Shown here: piece by piece, positions 52,232 through 61,634 of the stretch | Numbering within the stretch: the stretch's first letter is position 1 | How the letters are laid out: each line of letters begins with the position of its first letter | Assembly (NCBI RefSeq): GCF_001591025.1 | Contig: NZ_BCTZ01000013.1 | Coordinates: 214,471 to 278,470 of the forward strand | Direction: 5' to 3' | Origin: Sphingomonas soli NBRC 100801 | GTDB taxonomy: Bacteria > Pseudomonadota > Alphaproteobacteria > Sphingomonadales > Sphingomonadaceae | DNA length: 64,000 nucleotides | Notes under the pieces: generated by a model | What the model was told of the DNA's origin: nothing | Seen by the model: only the letters and a program-made list of their open reading frames with translations | The model's database searches: none | Program-made: the position numbers and the translations under genes

Positions 52232-54802
52232 CTATTCCTCGGCGGCCTTCGCGGCAGCCTTCTTGGTCGGCGCCTTCTTTGCGGGAGCCTTTTTCGCCGC
52301 GGGCTTCTTCGCAGCAGCCTTTTTCGACGCGGCCTTCATCTTGCCCTTGGCCGGCCCCGCCGCCGCGCGCGCGTCGATCAGTTGCGCGGCTTCCTCCAGC
52401 GTCAGCTGATCCTTGTCGATCGACTTGGGCAGGGTCGCGTTGGTCTCGCCATCGGTGACATATTCGCCATAGCGACCGGCCATCAGCTTGATCTCGGCTT
52501 CGGTGCGCGGATGCTTGCCGAGAATCTTGAGCGGCTCGCGTGCGGCGCCGCGCGCCGGGCGTCCGCCATTGGCCGCCGCCTCTGCCAGCTTGACCACGGC
52601 CGCGTTCATGCCGGTCTCGAACACCTCCATCGTGCCCTGAAGCCGCGCATATTTGCCCGCATGCGCAAGATACGGCCCATAGCGCCCGATCGACGCCGTG
52701 ATCGGCTCGCCTGTCTCCGGATGCGCGCCGATCGTGCGTGGCAGGCTGAGCAGCTTGAGCGCCAATTCCAGATCGAGCTCGACATCCTTCGGGATCGAGG
52801 CGCGCTTGGCGTCCTTCCCGTCGCCGAGCTGGATATAGGGACCAAAACGCCCCGATTTGCGCTCGACCGGCAGATTGGTCTCCGGATCAACGCCCAGGGT
52901 CTCATCACCGCCCGATGAATCGCCCTCGCCGCCCGGCTGGGCAAAGCGCCGGGTGAATTTGCACTCGGGATAATTGGAGCAGGCAACGAACGCACCGAAG
53001 CGGCCGCCGCGCAGCGCCAATTGGCCCTCGCCGCATTTCGGGCAGAGCCGCGGATCGCTGCCGTCTGCGTTGGGCGGGAACAGATAGGGCGCAAGGAACT
53101 GGTCGAGCGCCGCCGTGATCTCGGACGGCTTCTGCTCCATCACCTCAGCGGTACGCGGCTTGAAGTCCTTCCAGAAGGCATCGAGCACCGCCTGCCACTG
53201 CGCGCGGCCGCCGGATACCTCGTCCAGTTCCTCTTCCAGCCCCGCGGTATAATCGTAATTCACATAGCGCTCGAAAAAGCGCTCGAGGAACGCGGTCAGC
53301 AGCCGCCCGCTTTCCTCTGCGAAGAAGCGGTTCTTCTCCACGCGAACATAGGCGCGGTCCTTGAGCACCTGGATCACCGACGCGTAGGTCGACGGGCGGC
53401 CGATCCCCAATTCCTCCATCCGCTTGACCAAAGACGCTTCGGAGAAGCGCGGCGGCGGCTGGGTGAAATGCTGCTCTGCTTTCACGTCCTTCTTGGCAGG
53501 CGTGGCACCTTCGCTCAGCTTGGGCAGGCGACGCGATTCCTCGTCGCCCTCGTCATCGCGGCCTTCTTCGTATAGCGCGAGATAGCCGGGGAAGAGCACG
53601 ACCTGACCAGTCGCGCGCAGCCCGTGCTGGCCCGTCGCATCCTCCAGTTCGATCGTGGTGCGCTCCAGCCGCGCGCTCGCCATCTGGCTCGCCAGCGCGC
53701 GCTTCCAGATCAGGTCATAGAGCCGCGCGTGATCGCCGCCGCCATAGCTGTCCTTGCCGAAATCGGTCGGTCGGATCGCTTCGTGCGCTTCCTGCGCATT
53801 CTTGGCCTTGGCGGTGTAGTGGCGCGGCTTTTCGGGGACGTAATGCCCGTCATAGCGGTTCACCACCGCCCGGCGCGCCGCCTGGATCGCATCGCCATCC
53901 ATCTGCACGCCATCGGTACGCATATAGGTGATCGCGCCATCCTCGTAGAGGCCTTGCGCGATCCGCATGGTGTGGCTGGCCGAGAAGCCCAGCTTGCGCG
54001 CGGCTTCCTGCTGCAGCGTCGAGGTGGTGAAGGGCGGCGGCGGATTGCGCATCGCCGGCTTGGTCTCGACCGATGCGACGCTGAAGCGGCCCTGCTCGAC
54101 CGCCAGCTTCGCGGCCTCGGCGGTCTTGCCATCACCGATCGAGAGCCGGTCGAGCTTCTCGCCCTTATACTTGACGAGACGGCTGACGAACGCCGTGCCG
54201 TCCTGCTCCATATCGGCGGTAACCGACCAATATTCCTGCGGCTTGAACGCCTCGATCTCGCGCTCGCGGTCCACCACCAGCCGCAGCGCCACCGATTGCA
54301 CGCGCCCCGCCGATTTGGCACCGGGCAGCTTTCGCCACAGCACGGGCGAAAGCGTGAAGCCCACCAGATAATCGAGCGCGCGGCGGGCGCGATAGGCGTC
54401 GATCAGATCGGTATCGAGTTCGCGCGGATGTTCCATTGCGGTTAAAATTGCGGGCTTTGTGATCGCGTTAAAGGTTACCCGTTCGACCTCTTTGGGCAGC
54501 GCCTTCTTTTGCTTGAGCACTTCCTGCACGTGCCAGCTAATCGCCTCGCCCTCGCGATCAGGGTCGGTGGCGAGGATCAACCGGTCGGCCTTCTTGGCCT
54601 CATCGGTAATCGCCTTTAGCTGCTTGCCCTTGTCGGAATAGGCTTCCCATTCCATCGAGAAGCCCTCGTCCGGGTTCACCGAACCATCGCGCGCCGGCAG
54701 GTCGCGGACATGGCCGTAGGAAGCGAGGACGCGATAGTCCTTGCCCAGATATTTCTCGATGGTCTTCGCCTTTGCAGGCGATTCTACGATGACAAGCTGC
54801 AT
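52232..54802 (-). CDS. topA: DNA topoisomerase I
   Basis: An 856-aa type IA topoisomerase relaxing negative supercoils. TOPRIM: LVIVESPAKAKTIEKYLG and ATDPDREGEAISWH; active-site Tyr in AITYMRTDGVQM; helicase-like clamp GRVQSVALRLVVDRE. One intact four-Cys zinc finger (CPKCGEGQLALRGGRFGAF, ACSNYPEC), then Topo_C_Rpt repeats, and an Ala/Lys-rich tail (KKPAAKKAPAKKAPTKKAAA) of the histone-H1-like sort that gives extra DNA binding in high-GC bacteria. The promoter side has an alternating tract with GTACGCGTAC (54826-54835). Confidence 0.96.
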   Translation of the reverse strand: MQLVIVESPAKAKTIEKYLGKDYRVLASYGHVRDLPARDGSVNPDEGFSMEWEAYSDKGKQLKAITDEAKKADRLILATDPDREGEAISWHVQEVLKQKKALPKEVERVTFNAITKPAILTAMEHPRELDTDLIDAYRARRALDYLVGFTLSPVLWRKLPGAKSAGRVQSVALRLVVDREREIEAFKPQEYWSVTADMEQDGTAFVSRLVKYKGEKLDRLSIGDGKTAEAAKLAVEQGRFSVASVETKPAMRNPPPPFTTSTLQQEAARKLGFSASHTMRIAQGLYEDGAITYMRTDGVQMDGDAIQAARRAVVNRYDGHYVPEKPRHYTAKAKNAQEAHEAIRPTDFGKDSYGGGDHARLYDLIWKRALASQMASARLERTTIELEDATGQHGLRATGQVVLFPGYLALYEEGRDDEGDEESRRLPKLSEGATPAKKDVKAEQHFTQPPPRFSEASLVKRMEELGIGRPSTYASVIQVLKDRAYVRVEKNRFFAEESGRLLTAFLERFFERYVNYDYTAGLEEELDEVSGGRAQWQAVLDAFWKDFKPRTAEVMEQKPSEITAALDQFLAPYLFPPNADGSDPRLCPKCGEGQLALRGGRFGAFVACSNYPECKFTRRFAQPGGEGDSSGGDETLGVDPETNLPVERKSGRFGPYIQLGDGKDAKRASIPKDVELDLELALKLLSLPRTIGAHPETGEPITASIGRYGPYLAHAGKYARLQGTMEVFETGMNAAVVKLAEAAANGGRPARGAAREPLKILGKHPRTEAEIKLMAGRYGEYVTDGETNATLPKSIDKDQLTLEEAAQLIDARAAAGPAKGKMKAASKKAAAKKPAAKKAPAKKAPTKKAAAKAAEE

Positions 54803-54992
54803 GAGTTGTAAGTGATCCCTTACGTGTACGCGTACGAGGGTGGTGGCCCGTCCCGCGCTTCGTCAAGCCCGGAAGGTTTTGCAAGCGCTTTGGCCATGCG
54901 CAACCCGTGCGGTCCGGCACGCCGCGCTCGCCGGGGAACCGTTACGCGCGCGAAAGCGTAGTCCCCCGCATCTCCCATGGGGTTGCGAACCT

Positions 54993-56510
54993 TTGTCTAC
55001 AGATGCCCAGGCACCGGCCGGCTTCCGGCGGCACCGTATCGCGATCATCGCCGCCGCGCTGATCGTCCTCGCCGCTGCGATCGCCGCGATCCTCTTCTGG
55101 TCGCGTAACACCAGCCTGGAGCCGCCCCCGCGCGTCAATGATCCGGTGGAGACGCCACAACAGGCGTCGCTGATAGCGGTGCCGCTGGAGGCGGATGTAT
55201 CGGCGCTGTCGCAGGCGCTGGAGCGTGCGATCCCGCGCACGCTTTGGACGATCAACCAGAAGTTCGACAAATGCGTCGAGGGCCAGCGCGTCAAACTCTT
55301 CAGGGCGAAGATCAAGGTGACGCCCGATCTCAGCTGCACCGTGACGGGCACGGTGACGCGCGGCGCGATCCGGCTGCGCGGTGAGGGTGAGCTGATCATC
55401 GCCGACATTCCGATCAACGCCGCGATCAGCGCAAAGAATGTCGCCGGCGTGCTCAAGGAGACCGCGACCGGCAGCGCGATGGCGCATGCCCGCGTCCGCC
55501 TGACGCTGCGCGAAGACTGGACGCCGGTGGCCAAGGTTGACCTTTCCTACGGCTGGACGACCCCGCCGGGGATCGACTTCCTTGGCCAGCGGATCACCTT
55601 CACCGAACAGGCCGACGAGAAGCTCCGCCCCATCGTAGCGGATCTGGAGCGCGATCTGCCCAAGGAACTGGCCAAGCTGGATGTTCGCGCCAAGGTGGCG
55701 GATGCGTGGCGACAGAGCTTCACCGCGCTGCTCCTGAACGAAGCCAATCCCAGCGTCTGGATGCGCGTGACGCCCAAGCAGCTCAGCTATGGCGGCTATT
55801 CGCTGGCCGGCAACAAATTGCGCCTGAGCCTCAGCATGGAAGCGGGCACCGAAACCTTTGTCGGCCCGCGCCCGGAAGACCCCAAACCCACGCCGCTGCC
55901 CGCGCTGCAAAAGGAGCTTAAGGGCAATCAGCTGCGCTTCTTCATCCCCGTCATCGCCGATTATTCCCAATTGGAGCCGGTGGTGCTGAAGGCGCTGGTA
56001 AAGCGATCGGCCCGTCCGTTCGACCTGCCCGGGCTCGGCCCCGTCACCGCCAAGTTCGGCAAGGTCACCGCCTACGGCACCACAGGCGGCCGCATCGCGA
56101 TGGGGCTGGACATTGCTGCGCGTCCGCAATCCTCAACCGAGGATACGGTGGGCACCGTGTGGATTTCGGCCAGGCCGGTGAACGAGAAGGATTCGCGCAA
56201 GGTCTCCTTCACCGATCTGGAGGTGCGCGGAAAAACCAACGGCATTGGTGGCGATCTGCTGGTGCAATTGGTCAACAGCCCCGCCTTGTCCGAAGTGGTG
56301 GCCGGTGCGCTGACCCAGAACTTCACCAATGATTTCGAAAAGCTGCTCGGCAAGATCCACCGTGCGATCGAGCAGAAGCGCGAGGGCGATTTCGTCATCC
56401 GCGCCGATATCACGAAGGTGGAAACGGGTGAGCTAAGAGCCGCAGGCCAGGGCATTTACCTGCCGGTCTGGGCCGATGGCACGGCCCGGGTGCAATATGT
56501 ACCGCACTAG
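54993..56510 (+). CDS. DUF4403 family protein
   Basis: A 505-aa protein. TTG 54993 (reads STDAQAPAGFRRHRIAII) is chosen because it gives a short cytoplasmic start, then one membrane helix (IAIIAAALIVLAAAIAAILF); the frame upstream to 54840 would overlap the topA promoter and codes Arg/Cys-rich sequence. The rest is beta-rich and periplasmic, with PRTLWTINQKFDKCVEGQRV, GWTTPPGIDFLGQRITFTEQ and DFVIRADITKVETGEL typical of DUF4403, a lipid-binding-like fold. Function unknown. Confidence 0.8.
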   Translation: MSTDAQAPAGFRRHRIAIIAAALIVLAAAIAAILFWSRNTSLEPPPRVNDPVETPQQASLIAVPLEADVSALSQALERAIPRTLWTINQKFDKCVEGQRVKLFRAKIKVTPDLSCTVTGTVTRGAIRLRGEGELIIADIPINAAISAKNVAGVLKETATGSAMAHARVRLTLREDWTPVAKVDLSYGWTTPPGIDFLGQRITFTEQADEKLRPIVADLERDLPKELAKLDVRAKVADAWRQSFTALLLNEANPSVWMRVTPKQLSYGGYSLAGNKLRLSLSMEAGTETFVGPRPEDPKPTPLPALQKELKGNQLRFFIPVIADYSQLEPVVLKALVKRSARPFDLPGLGPVTAKFGKVTAYGTTGGRIAMGLDIAARPQSSTEDTVGTVWISARPVNEKDSRKVSFTDLEVRGKTNGIGGDLLVQLVNSPALSEVVAGALTQNFTNDFEKLLGKIHRAIEQKREGDFVIRADITKVETGELRAAGQGIYLPVWADGTARVQYVPH

Positions 56511-56567
56511 AACGGACGCTCGAATGCCGCCGGTCAGGTAACGGCCCCTCGCGGACCTTGAATTTTC

Positions 56568-56673
56568 GTCACCCCGGACCTGCTCCGGGGTCCACTCAGC
56601 CGCACGGCTTGGCGCTTGAACCTCTTGTCCGGCGCATGCCGCTGCGTGGACCCCGGAGCAGGTCCGGGATGAC
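56568..56673. repeat. Long inverted repeat (REP/MITE-like) between convergent genes
   Basis: Arms 56568-56595 and 56646-56673 are complementary at 27 of 28 positions (GTCACCCCGGACCTGCTCCG and its complement), with a 50-base centre. Each arm has its own palindrome CCCCGGA-CCTGC-TCCGGGG. Such 'CCCCGGA..TCCGGGG' repeats are common between genes in sphingomonads and may terminate both convergent transcripts (DUF4403 and dprA). Confidence 0.85.
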
Positions 56674-56682
56674 CGTGCGCAT

Positions 56683-57759
56683 TCAGGCCAGGCTCACCTT
56701 GCCACCCGCGTGACGCTCCAGCCTCCCGCCAAGTTCCAGTTCGAGCAACACCATCTGAACCACAGCCGAGGCGAGGCCCGCCTGGCGGATAAGCTCATCC
56801 ACCCCGACGGGGACCGGTCCGAGCAAGCCCTCCACCACCCGCCGCTCGCTATCGCTGGCGTCTTCTGGCGGCGGGCCGCCCCAGCCGCTGGCCGGGGCGC
56901 GCACTGCCCGCGCGTCGATTGGGCGGATTGCCTCCAATATGTCGTCCACGCTCTGCACCAGGGTCGCGCCTTCGCGGATCAGCAGATTGCAGCCCTGCGC
57001 GCGCGGATCGAGCGGCGAACCGGGCACGGCCATCACGTCGCGCCCCGCCTCCGCCGCCAGCCGCGCGGTGATCAGCGAACCCGATCGCGGCGCAGCCTCG
57101 ACCACCACCGTGCCCAGCGACAGCCCCGCGATGATCCGGTTGCGCGAAGGGAAGAAGCGCGCCAGCGGCTCGGTCCCCGGGGGCTGCTCGGCGATCAGCA
57201 GCCCTTCGTTGGCGACCCGCTCCTGAAGCTCGCGATTCTCGGGCGGAAAGCCGATATCGATCCCGCTGGCGATCACGCCCACGGTGCCCGGCAGCGATCC
57301 GACATGCGCCGCCGTGTCGATCCCGCGCGCCAGCCCCGACACTACAGTCGCCCCGGCATCCGCCAGCCCGAGCGCAAGCTGCCGGGCAAAGCGGCAGGCG
57401 GCAGCGCTGGCGTTGCGCGCGCCCACCATCGCCACGCAGCTTTTCGCCAGCAATTCCGCGCGCCCGCGCACGATCAGCGCAGGCGGCGCGCTGTCTGTTT
57501 CGGCCAGCAAGGCAGGATAATCCGGGTCGCCCAGGAACAGATAGCGCGCACCCAATTTCTCCACCGTCGCGATCTCACGCCGCACCGCGCCTGGATCGGC
57601 AATTGCCGGCACACGCCCGCCGCCCCGCGCCGCGAGCATCGGCACCGCCTCCAGCGCCGCCTCGGCGGTGCCGAAGCGGACGATCAACTGCCGATAGGTG
57701 ACGGGTCCGATATTCGCCGAGCGCAGCAATTGCAGCCGCGCCTCGCGAATATCAGCCAT
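56683..57759 (-). CDS. dprA: DNA processing protein DprA
   Basis: A 358-aa Rossmann-fold protein that loads RecA on incoming single-stranded DNA. From ATG 57759: N-terminal SAM-like region (RLQLLRSANIGPVTYRQLIV), core with VAMVGARNASAAACRFARQL, VVSGLARGIDTAAH and PSRNRIIAGLSLGTVVVEA, and C-terminal winged helix (VGVDELIRQAGLASAVVQMV). Full-length, so natural-transformation functions may be present. It overlaps plsY by eight bases. Confidence 0.94.
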   Translation of the reverse strand: MADIREARLQLLRSANIGPVTYRQLIVRFGTAEAALEAVPMLAARGGGRVPAIADPGAVRREIATVEKLGARYLFLGDPDYPALLAETDSAPPALIVRGRAELLAKSCVAMVGARNASAAACRFARQLALGLADAGATVVSGLARGIDTAAHVGSLPGTVGVIASGIDIGFPPENRELQERVANEGLLIAEQPPGTEPLARFFPSRNRIIAGLSLGTVVVEAAPRSGSLITARLAAEAGRDVMAVPGSPLDPRAQGCNLLIREGATLVQSVDDILEAIRPIDARAVRAPASGWGGPPPEDASDSERRVVEGLLGPVPVGVDELIRQAGLASAVVQMVLLELELGGRLERHAGGKVSLA

Positions 57760-58363
57760 GCTTCTTCCTGCCGCCGATGCGCGGCTCGGTGCCATTCAGC
57801 AGTCGGTCGATGTTGTCGCGATGCTTCCACAGCACGATCAGCGCCAGCCCGAGCAGCATGAGCACGATATCGATCCGCCCGAAATAGGCGGCGCTCACCG
57901 GCGCGCTCACCGCCGCCGCCATCCCCGCGACCGACGAGATGCGCAACGCCCCCAGCAACCCCAGCCAGACCGCCGCATAGACGAGTCCAGAGGGCCAGTG
58001 CAGCGCCAGCACGATCCCCATCAGCGTCGCGACGCCCTTGCCGCCCTTGAATTTGAGCCACACCGGATAGCAATGCCCCAGGAATGCGGCCATGCCGCCC
58101 AGCATCGCGGTTCCGGGGAACAGCCATCCCGCGAGCAGCACTGCCGCCGCGCCCTTGGCGAGGTCGAGCAGCAACGTCGCCGCCGCCAGCCCCTTGCGCC
58201 CGGTGCGCAGCACGTTGGTCGCGCCGATATTGCCCGATCCGATCGTGCGCAGGTCGCCCGCGCCCGCCATGCGCGTCAGCAAGACCCCAAACGGGATCGA
58301 ACCGAGCAGATATCCCAGAATGATCGCAGCAGCCGGGGCCGCCCAAAGGATTTCGCTTTGCAC
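57752..58363 (-). CDS. plsY: Glycerol-3-phosphate acyltransferase PlsY
   Basis: A 203-aa membrane enzyme that uses acyl-phosphate to acylate glycerol-3-phosphate, first step of phospholipid synthesis. Motif 1 ILGYLLGSIPFGVLL, motif 2 IGSGNIGATNVLRTGRKG and motif 3 FKGGKGVATLMG are all present with five or six membrane helices. Transcribed ahead of dprA, as in many alphaproteobacteria. Its start faces murI, 71 bases away. Confidence 0.95.
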   Translation of the reverse strand: MQSEILWAAPAAAIILGYLLGSIPFGVLLTRMAGAGDLRTIGSGNIGATNVLRTGRKGLAAATLLLDLAKGAAAVLLAGWLFPGTAMLGGMAAFLGHCYPVWLKFKGGKGVATLMGIVLALHWPSGLVYAAVWLGLLGALRISSVAGMAAAVSAPVSAAYFGRIDIVLMLLGLALIVLWKHRDNIDRLLNGTEPRIGGRKKHG

Positions 58364-58434
58364 CCTGCCCCCTTCTTGCGCGCAGGCTAGGCCCTCTCGT
58401 AAGCGGGTGCAATAATCTCTGTCAGCCGGATCCC

Positions 58435-59232
58435 ATGCCAGACCGCCGCCCGATCCTCTTCTTCGATTCCGGTGTGGGCGGGCTGTCGGTGCTCGCGCCC
58501 ACCGCCGCGCTGCTCCCCCGCGCCCCGATCGTCTATGTCGCCGATTCGGCGGGTTTCCCTTATGGCACGCGCAGCGAGGGCGAGATTGCGGCGCGCGTCC
58601 CCGCTTTGCTGGGGCGGCTGGCCGAGCGCTATGATCCGCGCCTGATCGTCATTGCCTGCAACACCGCGTCAACGATCGCGCTCCAGCATGTTCGCGCCGC
58701 GCTCGATATCCCGATCGTCGGCACGGTGCCCGCGATCAAGCCCGCCGCCGCACTGAGCCAGACCCGCGTGATCGGGGTTCTGGGCACCGAAGCCACCGTC
58801 CGCCAGCCTTATGTCGACGATCTTACCGCGCGCTTCGCTGCCGATTGCACCGTCCTGCGGCACGGATCGGCCGAACTGGTCGAGCTGGCCGAACGGGCAT
58901 TAGGCGGGGAGTCGCCCAGCCCCGATCGTCTCCGCGCCGTGCTCGACGGGCTGTTTGCCCAGCCCAGCGGCGACCGGCTCGACGTGATCGTCAATGCCTG
59001 CACCCATTTCCCGCTTCTTGAGGGCGAGCTGGCTGCCGCCGCGCCGCATACGGTGCGGTTTGTGGACGGCGGTCCCGGCATCGCCCGCAGGGTCGCATAC
59101 CTTACCCGGGATCAGGATTGGCCGGAGGTGCGGCCGGCGGGGCGGGCGGTGTTCACCCGGCTCGATGCCGCCGCCCAGGCGCTGGCGCCCGCCCTGGCGC
59201 GCCATGGCCTGGCCGTGATCGAGTCGCTCTAG
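58435..59232 (+). CDS. murI: Glutamate racemase
   Basis: A 265-aa enzyme giving D-glutamate for peptidoglycan. FFDSGVGGLSVLAP with the first Asp/Ser, DSAGFPYGTRSE, catalytic Cys in IACNTAST, and second catalytic Cys in NACTHFPLL are all in place. ATG 58435. Divergent from plsY. Its stop overlaps the small gene on the other strand by four bases. Confidence 0.95.
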   Translation: MPDRRPILFFDSGVGGLSVLAPTAALLPRAPIVYVADSAGFPYGTRSEGEIAARVPALLGRLAERYDPRLIVIACNTASTIALQHVRAALDIPIVGTVPAIKPAAALSQTRVIGVLGTEATVRQPYVDDLTARFAADCTVLRHGSAELVELAERALGGESPSPDRLRAVLDGLFAQPSGDRLDVIVNACTHFPLLEGELAAAAPHTVRFVDGGPGIARRVAYLTRDQDWPEVRPAGRAVFTRLDAAAQALAPALARHGLAVIESL

Positions 59233-59396
59233 CCGCCTGATTGTTGCTGGGCGGGCGCGATCTCGTTCAGCCGCGCGGCGTAGCGATCGGCCATTTCCCT
59301 GTGCACGCGCTTGGCGATGCTGTCTTCGGTGCGCTCGGCGCTGTCGCGCTCCTGCTGCGCACGTCTGGCAAAATAATCGAGATCATGACTGGTCAT
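59229..59396 (-). CDS. Small hypothetical protein (55 aa)
   Basis: From ATG 59396 with a good AAAGGAG site (rc of about 59403-59409), the product is a charged helical peptide, SHDLDYFARRAQQERDSAER then HREMADRYAARLNEI. Similar 50-60-aa proteins occur in sphingomonads; the function is unknown. It converges with murI. Confidence 0.7.
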   Translation of the reverse strand: MTSHDLDYFARRAQQERDSAERTEDSIAKRVHREMADRYAARLNEIAPAQQQSGG

Positions 59397-59586
59397 GGTA
59401 ATGCTCCTTTTCACAAGCGGGAGCGCGCAAGTCTCTCAGCCGCGGCCGTGCCTGAAAGCGAATCGGACCGCGATGGAGCGAGCATAGCATATGGCGCGCG
59501 TAATGTGTTGATCCGGATCAAGGATGCGGTGAAGCGCCCGAATCGCGCGAGCTTGTCTGGAACATGTCTGTCGCACTGGTCGCAAC

Positions 59587-59603
59587 TTGGACGATTTGTC
59601 CCA
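59587..59603. promoter_or_regulatory. Dyad motif upstream of hemA
   Basis: TTGGACGATTTGTCCCA differs from the 47540-47556 motif at one base (the dyad GGACRA-T-TTGTCC). It ends 49 bases before the hemA start, so it could be an operator over or near the promoter. An ATG at 59587-offset in this motif is not used for hemA. Confidence 0.45.
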
Positions 59604-59652
59604 TGTCCGGTGCTGGAAATTCGCCGGATTTGGGTTTACGGGCGAAAATATC

Positions 59653-60897
59653 ATGCGTGATCAGCACTCCCCAGCCCCCGCCGTCGATTATTCGCGGGTC
59701 TTCTCCTCCGCGATCGACCGGCTCCACGCCGAGGGGCGCTACCGGGTGTTCATCGACATCCTGCGCAACAAGGGCGCTTTCCCCAATGCGCGCTGCTTCG
59801 CCGGGCATAACGGGCCGAAGCCGATCACCGTCTGGTGCTCGAACGACTATCTGGCGATGGGGCAGCATCCCAAGGTGATCGCCGCGATGGAGGAAGCGCT
59901 CCACGATGTTGGCGCCGGCTCGGGCGGCACGCGCAACATCGGCGGCAACACCCACTATCATATCGAGCTGGAGCAGGAGCTCGCCGATCTCCACGGCAAG
60001 GAAAACGCGCTGCTCTTCACCTCGGGCTATGTCTCGAACGAAGCGACGCTGGCGACCCTCGCCAAGGTGCTGCCGGGCTGCATCATCTATTCGGACGAGC
60101 TCAACCACGCATCGATGATCGCGGGCATCCGCAATTCGGGCTGCGAGAAGCGGATCTTCCGCCACAATGATTTGGCGCATCTGGAAGAATTGCTCGCCGC
60201 AGACGATGCGAGCGCGCCCAAGCTGATCGCGTTCGAGAGCGTCTATTCGATGGATGCCGATATCGCGCCGATCGCGGAGATCTGCGATCTGGCCGACAAG
60301 TATAACGCCATCACCTATTGCGACGAAGTTCATGCCGTCGGCATGTATGGCCCGCGCGGCGGCGGCATCACCGAGCGCGACGGCGTGGCCGACCGGGTCA
60401 CCATCATCGAAGGCACGCTGGGCAAGGCCTTTGGCGTGATGGGCGGCTATATCGCAGCCGATCAGATGATCATCGACGTGATCCGCAGCTATGCGCCGGG
60501 CTTCATCTTCACCACTTCGCTTTCGCCGGTGCTGGTCGCCGGCGTGCTCGCCAGCGTCCGCCACCTCAAGAGCTCAAGCGTCGAGCGCGAGGGCCAGCAG
60601 GCCGCAGCGGCGAAGCTCAAGGAACTGATGGCGGAAGCGGGCCTCCCCGTCCTCCCCTCGACCACGCACATCGTGCCGCTGATGATCGGCGATCCGGTCA
60701 AGGCGAAGAAGATCAGCGACGTGCTGCTCGCCGAATATGGCGTGTACGTCCAGCCGATCAATTACCCCACCGTCCCGCGGGGCACCGAACGCCTGCGCTT
60801 TACCCCCGGCCCCGCGCATGACGAAACGATGATGCGCGAACTGGTCGATGCGCTGGTCGAGATCTGGGGCCGGCTGGAGCTGAAGCTGGCCGCCTGA
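59653..60897 (+). CDS. hemA: 5-aminolevulinate synthase
   Basis: A 414-aa PLP enzyme condensing glycine and succinyl-CoA, the alphaproteobacterial entry to heme (Shemin) pathway. ATG 59653 fits the usual start before [20 protein letters not shown]. Core motifs: [39 protein letters not shown], and the PLP-Lys in [17 protein letters not shown]-terminus normal ([20 protein letters not shown]). Confidence 0.96.
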   Translation: MRDQHSPAPAVDYSRVFSSAIDRLHAEGRYRVFIDILRNKGAFPNARCFAGHNGPKPITVWCSNDYLAMGQHPKVIAAMEEALHDVGAGSGGTRNIGGNTHYHIELEQELADLHGKENALLFTSGYVSNEATLATLAKVLPGCIIYSDELNHASMIAGIRNSGCEKRIFRHNDLAHLEELLAADDASAPKLIAFESVYSMDADIAPIAEICDLADKYNAITYCDEVHAVGMYGPRGGGITERDGVADRVTIIEGTLGKAFGVMGGYIAADQMIIDVIRSYAPGFIFTTSLSPVLVAGVLASVRHLKSSSVEREGQQAAAAKLKELMAEAGLPVLPSTTHIVPLMIGDPVKAKKISDVLLAEYGVYVQPINYPTVPRGTERLRFTPGPAHDETMMRELVDALVEIWGRLELKLAA

Positions 60898-61043
60898 TCA
60901 GCGGGAGGGCCACGGTCGCCGCCCTCGGTCCCTGGCGGTGCGAAATGCCAGGTTGCACGCCGCATCTACCTTTTGCGTGAAAAGGACGGCACAAGCTGTC
61001 TCGCGCGGGCGTAAGCCTGCGGACGGAAAGCGAAGGGGGGATC

Positions 61044-61253
61044 ATGTCGCAAACAGGCACCGTGAAGTGGTTCAACGCCGAAAAGGGCTTTGGCTTCATC
61101 ACGCCAGAGGACGGCGGCAAGGACCTGTTCGTCCATCACACCGCGATTCAAGGGTCAGGCTTCAAGACCCTCGAAGAGGGCGAAGTAGTGCATTTTGACG
61201 TGCTGCAGGGCCCCAAGGGTCCTGCCGCCGGGAATGTAATCCGCGGCCTCTGA
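61044..61253 (+). CDS. Cold-shock protein (CspA family)
   Basis: A 69-aa OB-fold RNA/DNA-binding protein. [20 protein letters not shown] has RNP1 and [17 protein letters not shown]2. AAGGGGG lies just before ATG 61044. About 145 bases separate it from hemA; such long leaders often hold a temperature-sensing RNA fold in csp genes, which I cannot confirm by eye. Confidence 0.95.
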   Translation: MSQTGTVKWFNAEKGFGFITPEDGGKDLFVHHTAIQGSGFKTLEEGEVVHFDVLQGPKGPAAGNVIRGL

Positions 61254-61303
61254 CGCGGCATGGAGCCGCCCGGCCGGAAACCGGGCGAACCCATCGCCAG
61301 CAT

Positions 61304-61615
61304 TTAGCGGGTCGTGTTCTCGATATCCCTGCCGACCTTCTCGGCGCGGTTGCCGATATCCTCGGCGGCTTTGTCGATAACCGCACCGGCGCGATCCGCG
61401 CCATTTCCGATCGCGTGACCCGCGCGATCCGCGCTGTTGCCGATCGCATCCTCCGCGTGATCCGCGCGGTTCCTGATCGCGTCACCCGTGTCGTCGGCGG
61501 CATTCGCGATCGAATCACCCGCGCGATCCAGCGAATTGCTGAGGTTGCTCTGCGAACTGTCGCTGCATGCGGCCAGGCCCAGCGCCAGGGCCGCAACAGG
61601 GATGATCTTCTTCAT
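61304..61615 (-). CDS. Lipoprotein with 11-residue repeats
   Basis: A 103-aa product from ATG 61615; signal and lipobox ALALGLAACSDS (Cys17). The mature part is a run of degenerate 11-residue units (AGDSIANAADD, TGDAIRNRADH, AEDAIGNSADR, AGHAIGNGADR, AGAVIDKAAED), which should form one long amphipathic helix like LEA/apolipoprotein hendecads. The DNA repeats every 33 bases. It may shield the envelope under stress or bind membrane surfaces (inference). Confidence 0.8.
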   Translation of the reverse strand: MKKIIPVAALALGLAACSDSSQSNLSNSLDRAGDSIANAADDTGDAIRNRADHAEDAIGNSADRAGHAIGNGADRAGAVIDKAAEDIGNRAEKVGRDIENTTR

Positions 61616-61634
61616 ACTGGTTTCTCCGTAAGGG

